Below are positions 14,949 through 20,896 of a stretch of DNA of 20,896 nt, piece by piece. Origin of the DNA: an uncultured Clostridia bacterium (lineage in GTDB: Bacteria > Bacillota > Clostridia > Oscillospirales > Ruminococcaceae); assembly GCA_947588775.1 (NCBI GenBank), contig CANPZQ010000021.1:1-20896 (forward strand). The letters are read 5' to 3'. Under the pieces are notes generated by a model. That model did not search any database. It was not told the DNA's origin and was given only the letters and a program-made list of their open reading frames with translations. The position numbers were made by a program, and so were the translations under genes. How positions within the stretch are numbered: the first letter of the stretch is position 1; every line of letters starts with the position of its first letter.

Positions 14949-15167
14949 TCACTTTGTGCGCCATGTAATCCTTCCCTTGGTCAAATCATAGGGTGACATC
15001 TCGACCTTGACGTTATCTCCCGGGACTATGCGAATATAATTTGTGCGCAGCTTTCCGGAAATATGGGCGAGAATCCTATGCCCGTTTGCGAGCTCCACCT
15101 GAAACATTGTGTTGGGCAGGGCCTCTACAACGGTGCCTTCAAGTTCGATTACATCTTCTTTTGACAT
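14949..15167 (-). CDS. infA: Translation initiation factor IF-1
   Basis: A 72-residue protein, exactly the usual IF-1 length. It is an OB-fold factor that binds the 30S A site with IF-2 and IF-3 during initiation. It starts MSKEDVIELEGTVVEALPN and contains FQVELANGHRILAHISGK and the terminal YDLTKGRITWR. The ATG at 15167 is chosen because GGAGA lies 6 bases upstream; a longer in-frame ATG at 15185 lacks that site and lies inside the preceding gene. The start follows the KOW gene stop by one base, suggesting translational coupling. Confidence 0.98.
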   Translation of the reverse strand: MSKEDVIELEGTVVEALPNTMFQVELANGHRILAHISGKLRTNYIRIVPGDNVKVEMSPYDLTKGRITWRTK

Positions 15168-15168
15168 A

Positions 15169-15453
15169 TTATCTCTCCGTTTCATCCATCATTAGGTCGT
15201 GATTGCCCCCGGCGTTCTGGGTCGGGAACGCCGCAAGCTGTTTTCGCAGCTGTTTATCTGTCATGCCCTCAAGCCTCAGCACCTTTGCGGTCGGTGAAAT
15301 GTGTCTTGGATTTTTCCGCTTCGGCGCGCCGAGCTTACGGTACCTGCCGTCGCAGAGCATAATCCAGCGGTCGGAAACCTCCACTGCAACGTAGTAGGTG
15401 TTTCTGTCCCGTCCGGCGGTGCTTCTGACTATCGAGCCCTTGACAACGTTCAT
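15169..15453 (-). CDS. KOW-domain RNA-binding protein of the spc operon
   Basis: A protein of 94 residues starting MNVVKGSIVRSTAGRDRNTYYV, with GGAGG 6 bases before the ATG at 15453. The N-terminal half has the KOW-like beta fold seen in L14e/L27e-type proteins (GSIVRSTAGRD...YYVAVEV...WIMLCDGRYRKLGAPKRKNPRH). The C-terminal half is short, helical and variable. Clostridia often carry such a gene between map and infA, and its small size and basic patch suggest ribosome or RNA binding. No precise function is established to my knowledge. Its stop is one base from infA, so the two are almost surely co-translated. Confidence 0.85.
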   Translation of the reverse strand: MNVVKGSIVRSTAGRDRNTYYVAVEVSDRWIMLCDGRYRKLGAPKRKNPRHISPTAKVLRLEGMTDKQLRKQLAAFPTQNAGGNHDLMMDETER

Positions 15454-15472
15454 GAATTTCCTCCCCGTATAC

Positions 15473-16225
15473 TCAGTCCGCAAGGGTCAGAATCTGGACC
15501 CCTGTGGGCGTTACGGCGACGGTATGCTCGAAGTGGGCGGAAAGCCTTCCGTCAAGCGTTTTGACCGTCCAGCCGTCGGGCAGGACCTTCACCTTTTCGG
15601 TGCCGGCGTTTATCATCGGTTCAATCGCGATAACCATTCCTGCGACAAGGCGCGGCCCATGGCCCGCCCTGCCGAAGTTCGGCACCTCGGGGTCCTCGTG
15701 GAGATTTCTCCCAACTCCGTGGCCGACATACTGCCGGACGACGGAATATCCCCGCTCTTCGTTATACTTCTGAATCGCGGCCGAAAGGTCGCCTATCCGG
15801 ATTCCCGGCCTTACCATCGCGATAGCCTCCATAAGGCTCTCCTCGGTCGATTTCATAAGCGATTCGGCCTCCGGTGAAACCTCCCCTACCGCAAATGTCC
15901 GCGCCGAATCGCCGTGGTAGCCGTCGATATACGCGCCTACGTCTACCGAAACGATGTCGCCGTTTTTGATATGCTCGGTTTTGGAGGGTATCCCGTGAAT
16001 GACGGTGTCGTTTACGGAAATACACGCGCTTGCCGGAAATCCGCCGTAGCCTAAGAAGGAGGGCTTTGCGCCGTGCGACACGATATAGTCGTGGATAACC
16101 CTGTCGAGGTCGTAGGTGGTCATCCCGTCGTGAATGGCGGCCCCGGCAGCCTTAAGCGCGCCGCCGGTTATAAGCCCCGCCTTTCTCATTTTAACAAGCT
16201 CGTTTGTCGTTTTTACGGTAATCAT
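15473..16225 (-). CDS. map: Methionine aminopeptidase, type I
   Basis: A 250-residue enzyme that removes the initiator methionine from new proteins, using a dinuclear metal centre. The five ligands are all present: Asp95 (IVSVDVGAYIDGYHGD), Asp106, His169 (YVGHGVGRNLHEDP), Glu202 (MVIAIEPM) and Glu233 (SAHFEHTVAVT). The substrate-proximal His77 (VIHGIPS) is also visible. There is no N-terminal zinc-finger extension, so it is the short type Ia form. It starts 3 bases after the adk stop and lies in the normal adk-map position. Confidence 0.98.
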   Translation of the reverse strand: MITVKTTNELVKMRKAGLITGGALKAAGAAIHDGMTTYDLDRVIHDYIVSHGAKPSFLGYGGFPASACISVNDTVIHGIPSKTEHIKNGDIVSVDVGAYIDGYHGDSARTFAVGEVSPEAESLMKSTEESLMEAIAMVRPGIRIGDLSAAIQKYNEERGYSVVRQYVGHGVGRNLHEDPEVPNFGRAGHGPRLVAGMVIAIEPMINAGTEKVKVLPDGWTVKTLDGRLSAHFEHTVAVTPTGVQILTLAD

Positions 16226-16228
16226 CTG

Positions 16229-16861
16229 TTATTCGTTGATTGCGGCAAGCGTCAGGCGGCTTGTTTCCGCAACCTCCTCCTGTCCGATAACCGTCCGGAG
16301 CTTTCCGCGGCTCTCGTAGAAGTCCTTGAGGGGCGCGGTTTTCTCGTGATAGACCTTAAGCCTTTCAAGGACGGTCGCAGGCTCGTCGTCCTTGCGGGTG
16401 ACGACCTTTCCGCCGCAGGTGTCGCAGACGCCCTCGACCTTTGTGGGCTTATAGTCGACGTGGTAGGAGTTTCCGCAGGCTTCGCAGACTCTTCGTCCGC
16501 CGAGGCGTTTCGCGATTTTCTCGTCGGGGACATAGATTTCTATTACCCTGTCGATATTAACGCCCATCTTCTCCAGAGCCTCGGCCTGCGGGACTGTGCG
16601 AGGGAAGCCGTCGAGGATAAATCCGTCCTTGCAGTCGGGCTCGGCGATTCTGTCCTTTAAAATTCCGATTACAACTTCGTCGGGGACAAGCTCTCCGGCG
16701 TCCATGTATTTTTTCGCGGCAAGGCCGCTTTCGGTGCCGTTCTTAACGGCTTCGCGGAGCATGTTTCCGGTGGAAATAGCGGGAATTCCCTTGGCGGCGC
16801 AAATTACCTCCGCCTGAGTCCCCTTTCCGGCTCCCGGTGCTCCCAAAAGAATCAGATTCAT
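16229..16861 (-). CDS. adk: Adenylate kinase, zinc-LID form
   Basis: A 210-residue enzyme that balances AMP, ADP and ATP. The P-loop GAPGAGKGTQ (7-16) opens the protein; DGFPRT (84-89) is the AMP-site signature. The long LID domain carries Cys126, Cys129, Cys146 and Cys149, a structural zinc site common in Gram-positive enzymes. The ATG at 16861 is preceded by AAAGGAG. It lies between secY and map, 42 bases from secY, as in most Firmicutes. Confidence 0.98.
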   Translation of the reverse strand: MNLILLGAPGAGKGTQAEVICAAKGIPAISTGNMLREAVKNGTESGLAAKKYMDAGELVPDEVVIGILKDRIAEPDCKDGFILDGFPRTVPQAEALEKMGVNIDRVIEIYVPDEKIAKRLGGRRVCEACGNSYHVDYKPTKVEGVCDTCGGKVVTRKDDEPATVLERLKVYHEKTAPLKDFYESRGKLRTVIGQEEVAETSRLTLAAINE

Positions 16862-16903
16862 GCTTAAGCTCCTTTCCGATACAGTTTTTTCGCGATTATC
16901 CGA

Positions 16904-18199
16904 TTATTCAAGGAAGCCCTTGTGGTGACGCATCATCAGCTGAGATTCAAGCTGTCTTACGGTTTCGAGAGCGACGGATACGACGATGAGGATTGAAGTA
17001 CCGCCGAGGGCCAAAGAGCCCACGCCCGTAATCTGTGCGAAGATTATCGGGAAGAGCGCGACGATTCCGAGGAAGATTGCGCCGACAAGGATAAGCTTCG
17101 AGAGAATTCTCGTGATGTAGTCGCTGGTCGGCTTGCCGGGGCGGATGCCCGGAATCGAGCCGTTGTTCTGTCTGAGATTGTTGGCAATCTCGACGGGGTT
17201 ATACTGCATAGTCACATAGAAGTAGCTGAACAGTATAATGAGGATAAAGTAAAGCGTCGCATAGAAGGGGTGAGTGGTGTTGAACAGCCTCATAAAGCCG
17301 TACCAGAAGGTACCCGCTTCCGGCTCGCCGGTAAACATCTCAATCGTCTGGGGAATGGACATAAACGACATCGCGAAGATAATCGGCAGAACGCCCGCCA
17401 TAGCTATTTTAATAGGAAGGTAGGTCGACTGGCCGCCGTACATCTTTCTTCCGACGACGCGCTTCGCGTACTGAATCGAGATTCTGCGCTCGGCGTTGTC
17501 CATAAAGATGATGAAAGCAATCATCAAAACGAACAGTACGATGATAATCGGGATTAAAGCGATGTAGAACGGGCTGCCGGTGTCGGCGAGCTGCGCAAAC
17601 GTCGCGCCGAAGGAGGAGGGCAGGTTGGCGACGATACCCGCAAAGAGGAGCATCGAGATGCCGTTGCCGATTCCGTGCTTGTCAATCTGCGCGCCGAGCC
17701 AGATTACGAGCATCGCGCCGGCGGTGAAGCAGGCGATGATGACTATCTCGGCCAAAACCTTCGAGAAGCCTTCGGTATAGGTGAGCGCGCCGGCGTTCTT
17801 TAAGGTGAGATAGTAGGCCCACGACTGGAACAGCGAAATTCCGAGGGTCGTATACTTCGTAATCTTGTCAAGCTTTACTCTTCCGGTTTCGCCTTCCTTA
17901 GCGAGCCTTTCAAGGGCGGGAATTGCGAACGTAAGAAGCTGAATGATAATCTGCGCGTTGATATAAGGGGATATTGAGAGGCACATAAGGGTTGCTCTCG
18001 AGAAGGTGCCGCCCGAAAGGACGTTGAGGTAGTTGAAGATATTGCCGCTGTCGCCGATTATCTCGCCGATTGCGGAGGGGTCCAGAAACGGGACGGGAAT
18101 GAATCCGCCGAGCCTGTAGATGACGACGATAAAGAGGGTAAACAGGAGCTTTTTGCGGATGTCGGCTACCTTCCAAGCATTTTTTAACGTTTCAAACAC
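16904..18199 (-). CDS. secY: Protein translocase subunit SecY
   Basis: A 431-residue, ten-span channel subunit of the Sec translocon. Recognised segments are the N-terminal RKKLLFTLFIVVIYRLGGFIPVP divided over spans 1-2, the plug region with GTFSRATLMCLSISPYINAQII, and the cytoplasmic loop ending with NGSIPGIRPGKPTSDYI, a SecY hallmark that contacts SecA and ribosomes. The start is GTG at 18199, one base after the L15 stop; the Shine-Dalgarno lies in the L15 end, so coupling is likely. The lipoprotein and membrane proteins at the left of the window would use this route. Confidence 0.97.
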   Translation of the reverse strand: MFETLKNAWKVADIRKKLLFTLFIVVIYRLGGFIPVPFLDPSAIGEIIGDSGNIFNYLNVLSGGTFSRATLMCLSISPYINAQIIIQLLTFAIPALERLAKEGETGRVKLDKITKYTTLGISLFQSWAYYLTLKNAGALTYTEGFSKVLAEIVIIACFTAGAMLVIWLGAQIDKHGIGNGISMLLFAGIVANLPSSFGATFAQLADTGSPFYIALIPIIIVLFVLMIAFIIFMDNAERRISIQYAKRVVGRKMYGGQSTYLPIKIAMAGVLPIIFAMSFMSIPQTIEMFTGEPEAGTFWYGFMRLFNTTHPFYATLYFILIILFSYFYVTMQYNPVEIANNLRQNNGSIPGIRPGKPTSDYITRILSKLILVGAIFLGIVALFPIIFAQITGVGSLALGGTSILIVVSVALETVRQLESQLMMRHHKGFLE

Positions 18200-18200
18200 C

Positions 18201-18641
18201 TTATACCACCTCTGCCTCTCCGCCCGCCTTTTCTATCTTCTCCTTAGCGGAGCCGGAAAAGGCCGCGGCCTTGACGGTGAGTTTTTTGGAGAGTTCGCCG
18301 TTGCCGAGAACCTTAACGCCGTCCCTTTCGTTCTTGATTATACCGGCGGCTTTAAGAAGCTCGGTATCTACCACTGTTCCGTCGACAAATCTTTCGAGGT
18401 CGCAGACGTTCACGGTGGTATAATCGGTTGCAAAGATATTTGTGAAGCCCCTCTTCGGGATTCTTCTTGCAAGTCTTGTCTGGCCGCCTTCAAAGCCGGG
18501 TCTTACGCCGCCGCCCGAACGGGCGTTCTGGCCTTTATGGCCCTTTGCGGCGGTTTTGCCCCAGCCCGAGCCGTGGCCTCTTCCGACGCGCTTAGCTTCG
18601 CGGGTCGAACCCTCGGCGGGAGCCAAATCGTGCAATTTCAT
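18201..18641 (-). CDS. rplO: 50S ribosomal protein L15
   Basis: A 146-residue protein, the usual L15 size. It starts MKLHDLAPAEGSTREAKRVG followed by RGHGSGWGKTAAKGHKGQNARSG and GFEGGQTRLARRIPKRGF, the Gly/Arg-rich L15 signature that threads into 23S rRNA. GGAGG precedes the ATG at 18641. It lies between L30 and secY; its stop is one base from the secY start. Confidence 0.98.
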   Translation of the reverse strand: MKLHDLAPAEGSTREAKRVGRGHGSGWGKTAAKGHKGQNARSGGGVRPGFEGGQTRLARRIPKRGFTNIFATDYTTVNVCDLERFVDGTVVDTELLKAAGIIKNERDGVKVLGNGELSKKLTVKAAAFSGSAKEKIEKAGGEAEVV

Positions 18642-18660
18642 TGCTGTACACCTCCTTAAA

Positions 18661-18834
18661 TTATTCTTCGGTAACCTTAATCAGGTGTATGATTTTCTTG
18701 ATTTTGCCCTGGGTCTGAGGATTGCTGGGCTGGACGGTAACGTCGCCGATTTTGCGGAGCCCGAGAGCGGCCGCGGTTGCAATCTGCTCTTTAAGTCTGC
18801 CGTTGAGGCTCTTTACAAGCTCGATTCTTACCAT
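18661..18834 (-). CDS. rpmD: 50S ribosomal protein L30
   Basis: A 57-residue protein starting MVRIELVKSLNGRLKEQIA and continuing with AALGLRKIGDVTVQPSNPQT and KIKKIIHLIKVTEE, matching the short bacterial L30 form. The ATG overlaps the S5 stop by one base (TAATG), so the two genes are translationally coupled. It lies between S5 and L15, the canonical place. Confidence 0.97.
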   Translation of the reverse strand: MVRIELVKSLNGRLKEQIATAAALGLRKIGDVTVQPSNPQTQGKIKKIIHLIKVTEE

Positions 18835-19355
18835 TACTGCTCCCCTCCTTCAGCCTTGCCGAAAATTTCCTTTACGGTTTTTCCCCTCTTTGCGGCGACC
18901 TCGTCGGCCGACTTAAGGGAGGAAAGCCCGTTGAAGGTCGCTCTTACAACGTTGCAGGGGTTGTTGGAGCGAAGCGATTTCGTTCTGATGTCCTTAATTC
19001 CGGCGGCTTCGATAACCGCGCGGACGGGACCGCCCGCGATAACTCCGGTACCGGCTGCGGCGGGTCTTAAAAGAACTCTGCCCGCGCCGTATACGCCGAC
19101 GATTTCGTGGGGGATTGTTGTTCCCTTAAGGGGAATTTTAATCAGATTTTTCTTAGCGTCCTCGATTCCCTTGCGGATAGCGTCGGGAACTTCGCTCGAT
19201 TTGCCTATTCCGAAGCCGACGATTCCGTTTCCGTCGCCGACGACCATAAGCGCGGAGAATTTCATTATACGTCCGCCCTTAACGGTTTTCGATACGCGGT
19301 TAATCGCGACCGACTTCTCAACAAGCTCTAATTTTGAAGCGTCAATTATTGCCAA
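18834..19355 (-). CDS. rpsE: 30S ribosomal protein S5
   Basis: A 173-residue protein with the S5 double-stranded RNA-binding domain (ELVEKSVAINRVSKTVKGGR to GNGIVGFGIGKSSEVPDAIRKG) and the C-terminal GRVLLRPAAAGTGVIAGG ... AGIKDIRTKSLRSNNPCNVV. S5 controls translational accuracy near the mRNA entry site. The start is a TTG at 19355, with GGAGGG 8 bases upstream; no better ATG or GTG is available. It lies between L18 and L30. Confidence 0.97.
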   Translation of the reverse strand: MAIIDASKLELVEKSVAINRVSKTVKGGRIMKFSALMVVGDGNGIVGFGIGKSSEVPDAIRKGIEDAKKNLIKIPLKGTTIPHEIVGVYGAGRVLLRPAAAGTGVIAGGPVRAVIEAAGIKDIRTKSLRSNNPCNVVRATFNGLSSLKSADEVAAKRGKTVKEIFGKAEGGEQ

Positions 19356-19373
19356 AACGTTTCCCTCCTTATC

Positions 19374-19733
19374 TTAGAACTTCAGGCCGCCCTCGCGGGC
19401 GCCGTCTGCCAGGGCTGCTACGCGGCCGTGATAAACATAGCCGCCTCTGTCGAAGACAACCTCTTCGATTCCCTTGTCGGCGCAGAGCTTCGCAATCATC
19501 GCGCCGACCTTCTTCGCGCCCTCGACGTTCGCGCCGCTGCCTTCAAAGCCCTTTGTCATGCTCGAAGCGGCGCAAAGGGTGGTGCCGGTAACGTCGTCGA
19601 TCACCTGAGCGTAGATATGCTTTGCCGAGCGGAAAACGTTAAGGCGGGGGCATTCCGCGGTTCCGCTTATTTTAGAGCGGACGCGAAGGTGCCGATGAGC
19701 TCTTGCCTTGGCTCTGTCAATTATTTTTACCAT
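19374..19733 (-). CDS. rplR: 50S ribosomal protein L18
   Basis: A 119-residue 5S rRNA-binding protein, normal length. It starts MVKIIDRAKARAHRHLRVRS and shows GTAECPRLNVFRSAKHIYAQVIDD split by normal variation, with the family ending FDRGGYVYHGRVAALADGAREGGLKF. GGAGAG precedes the ATG at 19733. It lies between L6 and S5. Confidence 0.98.
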   Translation of the reverse strand: MVKIIDRAKARAHRHLRVRSKISGTAECPRLNVFRSAKHIYAQVIDDVTGTTLCAASSMTKGFEGSGANVEGAKKVGAMIAKLCADKGIEEVVFDRGGYVYHGRVAALADGAREGGLKF

Positions 19734-19753
19734 AGCTTAAACTCTCCTTATAA

Positions 19754-20305
19754 TTACTTCTTGCCGCCCTTGCCGGCCTTACCGGCCTTGCGGACGATGA
19801 CCTCGCCGTCATAGCGGATTCCCTTGCCCTTATAGGGTTCGGGCGGACGCTTTGCGCGGACTTCGCAGGCGAACTGACCGACCTCCTGCTTGTCGATTCC
19901 CTTTACGAGTATCTGGTTGGGCTGCGGAACGTCGAGCTTAATGCTGTCGGTTTCGCTTACCGTTACCTGATGGGAATATCCGAGGTTCAAAATAACGTCC
20001 TTGCCCTGCTTTTGGGCTCTGTAGCCGGTCCCCTCGATGATGAGGAGCTTCTGATAGCCGTTCACTACGCCCTCAACCATGTTATGGACAAGGGTTCTTG
20101 TGAGGCCGTGGAGCGATTTCGAGAGCTGCTCGTCGTCGGGGCGCGCAACCTTGATTTCGCCGTTTTCGACCGCTATGCTGAGCGTGGGGTTAAATGTTTT
20201 AGTTAAGCTGCCCTTTGGCCCCTTGACGGTAACGACGTTGCCGTCGGCCACGGTTACTTCTACGCCGGCGGGGACAGTTATGGGCTTAAGTCCTATTCTT
20301 GACAT
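19754..20305 (-). CDS. rplF: 50S ribosomal protein L6
   Basis: A 183-residue protein, close to the usual 178-180. The ATG at 20305, with AAGGAGG upstream, gives the standard N-terminus MSRIGLKPITVPAGVEV; an upstream extension of the frame overlaps S8 and is not credible. The double-domain L6 fold ends with the signature PEPYKGKGIRY, followed by a Lys/Gly-rich tail. L6 binds the sarcin-ricin region and the factor-binding stalk base. Confidence 0.98.
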   Translation of the reverse strand: MSRIGLKPITVPAGVEVTVADGNVVTVKGPKGSLTKTFNPTLSIAVENGEIKVARPDDEQLSKSLHGLTRTLVHNMVEGVVNGYQKLLIIEGTGYRAQKQGKDVILNLGYSHQVTVSETDSIKLDVPQPNQILVKGIDKQEVGQFACEVRAKRPPEPYKGKGIRYDGEVIVRKAGKAGKGGKK

Positions 20306-20315
20306 AACTTCCTCC

Positions 20316-20714
20316 TTACCAGACGAACGCCAAAATCTCGCCGCCAACTCCGAGCTCGCGCGCCTTCTTATCGGTGACGATGCCCTTGGAGGTGGATACA
20401 ATCGCTACGCCGAGGCCCTTCATAACCTTCGGCATATCCTCACAGGAGGAATAGATTCTGAGGCCGGGCTTTGAAACCCTTCTCAGACCCGCGATTACGG
20501 GAGTTTTGTTCTCATCGTATTTAAGTGTAATTCTGATGATTCCCTGTTTGCCGTCCTCGACTACCTGATAACCCTTGATGTAACCCTCTTCGAGGAGGAT
20601 TTCGGTTATCGCCTTTTTGACGTTAGACGCGGGAACATCAACAGTAGCGTGTTTTGCCGAGCTCGCATTGCGGATTCTTGTCAGCAAATCTGCTATCGTA
20701 TCAGTAATCTGCAT
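20316..20714 (-). CDS. rpsH: 30S ribosomal protein S8
   Basis: A 132-residue primary 16S rRNA-binding protein, normal size. It starts MQITDTIADLLTRIRNAS and carries VDVPASNVKKAITEILLEEGYI and the C-terminal signature STSKGIVTDKKARELGVGGEILAFVW broken only by normal variation. In E. coli, S8 represses the spc operon. The ATG at 20714 follows GGAGG by 9 bases; the S14 stop lies 23 bases upstream. Confidence 0.98.
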   Translation of the reverse strand: MQITDTIADLLTRIRNASSAKHATVDVPASNVKKAITEILLEEGYIKGYQVVEDGKQGIIRITLKYDENKTPVIAGLRRVSKPGLRIYSSCEDMPKVMKGLGVAIVSTSKGIVTDKKARELGVGGEILAFVW

Positions 20715-20737
20715 ACTGTTTTGCCTCCTTTACTTGG

Positions 20738-20896
20738 TTACCAGCTTGCCTTTTTAACGCCGGGTATCTGGCCGTCGTGTGCGAGCTCTCTGAAGCAGAT
20801 ACGGCAAATGCCGAACTTCCTGAGATAGCCGTGCGGGCGTCCGCAAATCTTGCACCTGTTATAAGCACGGGACGAGAATTTAGGCTTAGCCTGCTG
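20738..20896 (-). CDS. rpsZ: 30S ribosomal protein S14, zinc (type Z) form, 5' end outside window
   Basis: The last 52 codons and the stop are visible. RAYNRCKICGRPHGYLRKFG followed by ICRICFRELAHDGQIPGVKKASW matches the short type Z S14 of about 61 residues, with four zinc-binding Cys in two CxxC pairs. About nine N-terminal residues lie beyond the right edge. It is the usual gene before S8 in the spc operon. Confidence 0.96.
   Translation of the reverse strand, partial: QQAKPKFSSRAYNRCKICGRPHGYLRKFGICRICFRELAHDGQIPGVKKASW

Noticed and set aside
15168..15185. Earlier ATG start for infA at 15185
   Set aside because: No ribosome site, lies in the KOW gene, and IF-1 proteins start at the MSKEDV position, which has GGAGA at 6 bases.
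20306..20401. N-terminal extension of L6 into the S8 gene
   Set aside because: Adds residues unlike L6 and overlaps S8; ATG 20305 has a good ribosome site and the standard N-terminus.
1..20896. CRISPR arrays, insertion sequences, tRNA or rRNA genes
   Set aside because: None were recognised on reading; no regularly spaced repeats, transposase motifs or cloverleaf-like segments were apparent.

Overview
The window looks like a chromosomal segment of a Gram-positive Clostridia-type bacterium (Firmicutes, probably an Oscillospiraceae-like anaerobe; this placement is inference). The evidence is the spc-alpha ribosomal operon in Firmicutes order (secY-adk-map-KOW-infA-rpmJ-rpsM-rpsK-rpsD-rpoA-rplQ), a zinc-type S14, a type III glutamine synthetase, a spoVAC sporulation gene, strong AGGAGG-like ribosome binding sites, and lipoprotein/single-span membrane proteins without outer-membrane features.

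Region 1 (1-7514, plus strand) is a phospho-signalling island. In order it holds the C-terminal part of a PP2C-type phosphatase, a lipobox-bearing trypsin/HtrA-like protease joined through one membrane span to an FHA domain, a zinc-ribbon Ser/Thr kinase whose reading frame is broken by one base, and a very large zinc-ribbon Ser/Thr kinase. The large kinase has two Cna-B-like repeats, a membrane span and an ectodomain of about 870 residues made of two copies of an unrecognised module around a MucBP-like repeat. The genes are tightly spaced and co-oriented, so they probably form one operon that begins upstream of the window. My reading, as inference: the kinases sense envelope or surface ligands, phosphorylate cytoplasmic targets, the FHA domain reads phosphothreonine and couples it to an extracytoplasmic protease, and the PP2C enzyme resets the state. 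This is the best candidate here for an undescribed system.

Region 2 (7515-11769, minus strand) starts at a shared bidirectional terminator. It contains an unrecognised 366-residue protein with an XRE-like helical segment and its own strong extended -10 promoter, a type III glutamine synthetase with a near-consensus sigma-A promoter and its own terminator, and a lone spoVAC. A 211-base spacer follows, holding an imperfect inverted repeat and the terminator of the ribosomal operon.

Region 3 (11713-20896, minus strand) is the spc-alpha translation operon, read from the right edge leftwards: S14 (partial), S8, L6, L18, S5, L30, L15, SecY, adenylate kinase, methionine aminopeptidase, a KOW protein, IF-1, L36, S13, S11, S4, RNA polymerase alpha and L17. 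Spacing is tight, with overlaps or 1-3 base gaps at S5/L30, L15/secY, adk/map and KOW/infA. Only the rpsK-rpsD and rpsD-rpoA gaps are larger, and both contain hairpins. No tRNA, rRNA, CRISPR array or insertion sequence was recognised.
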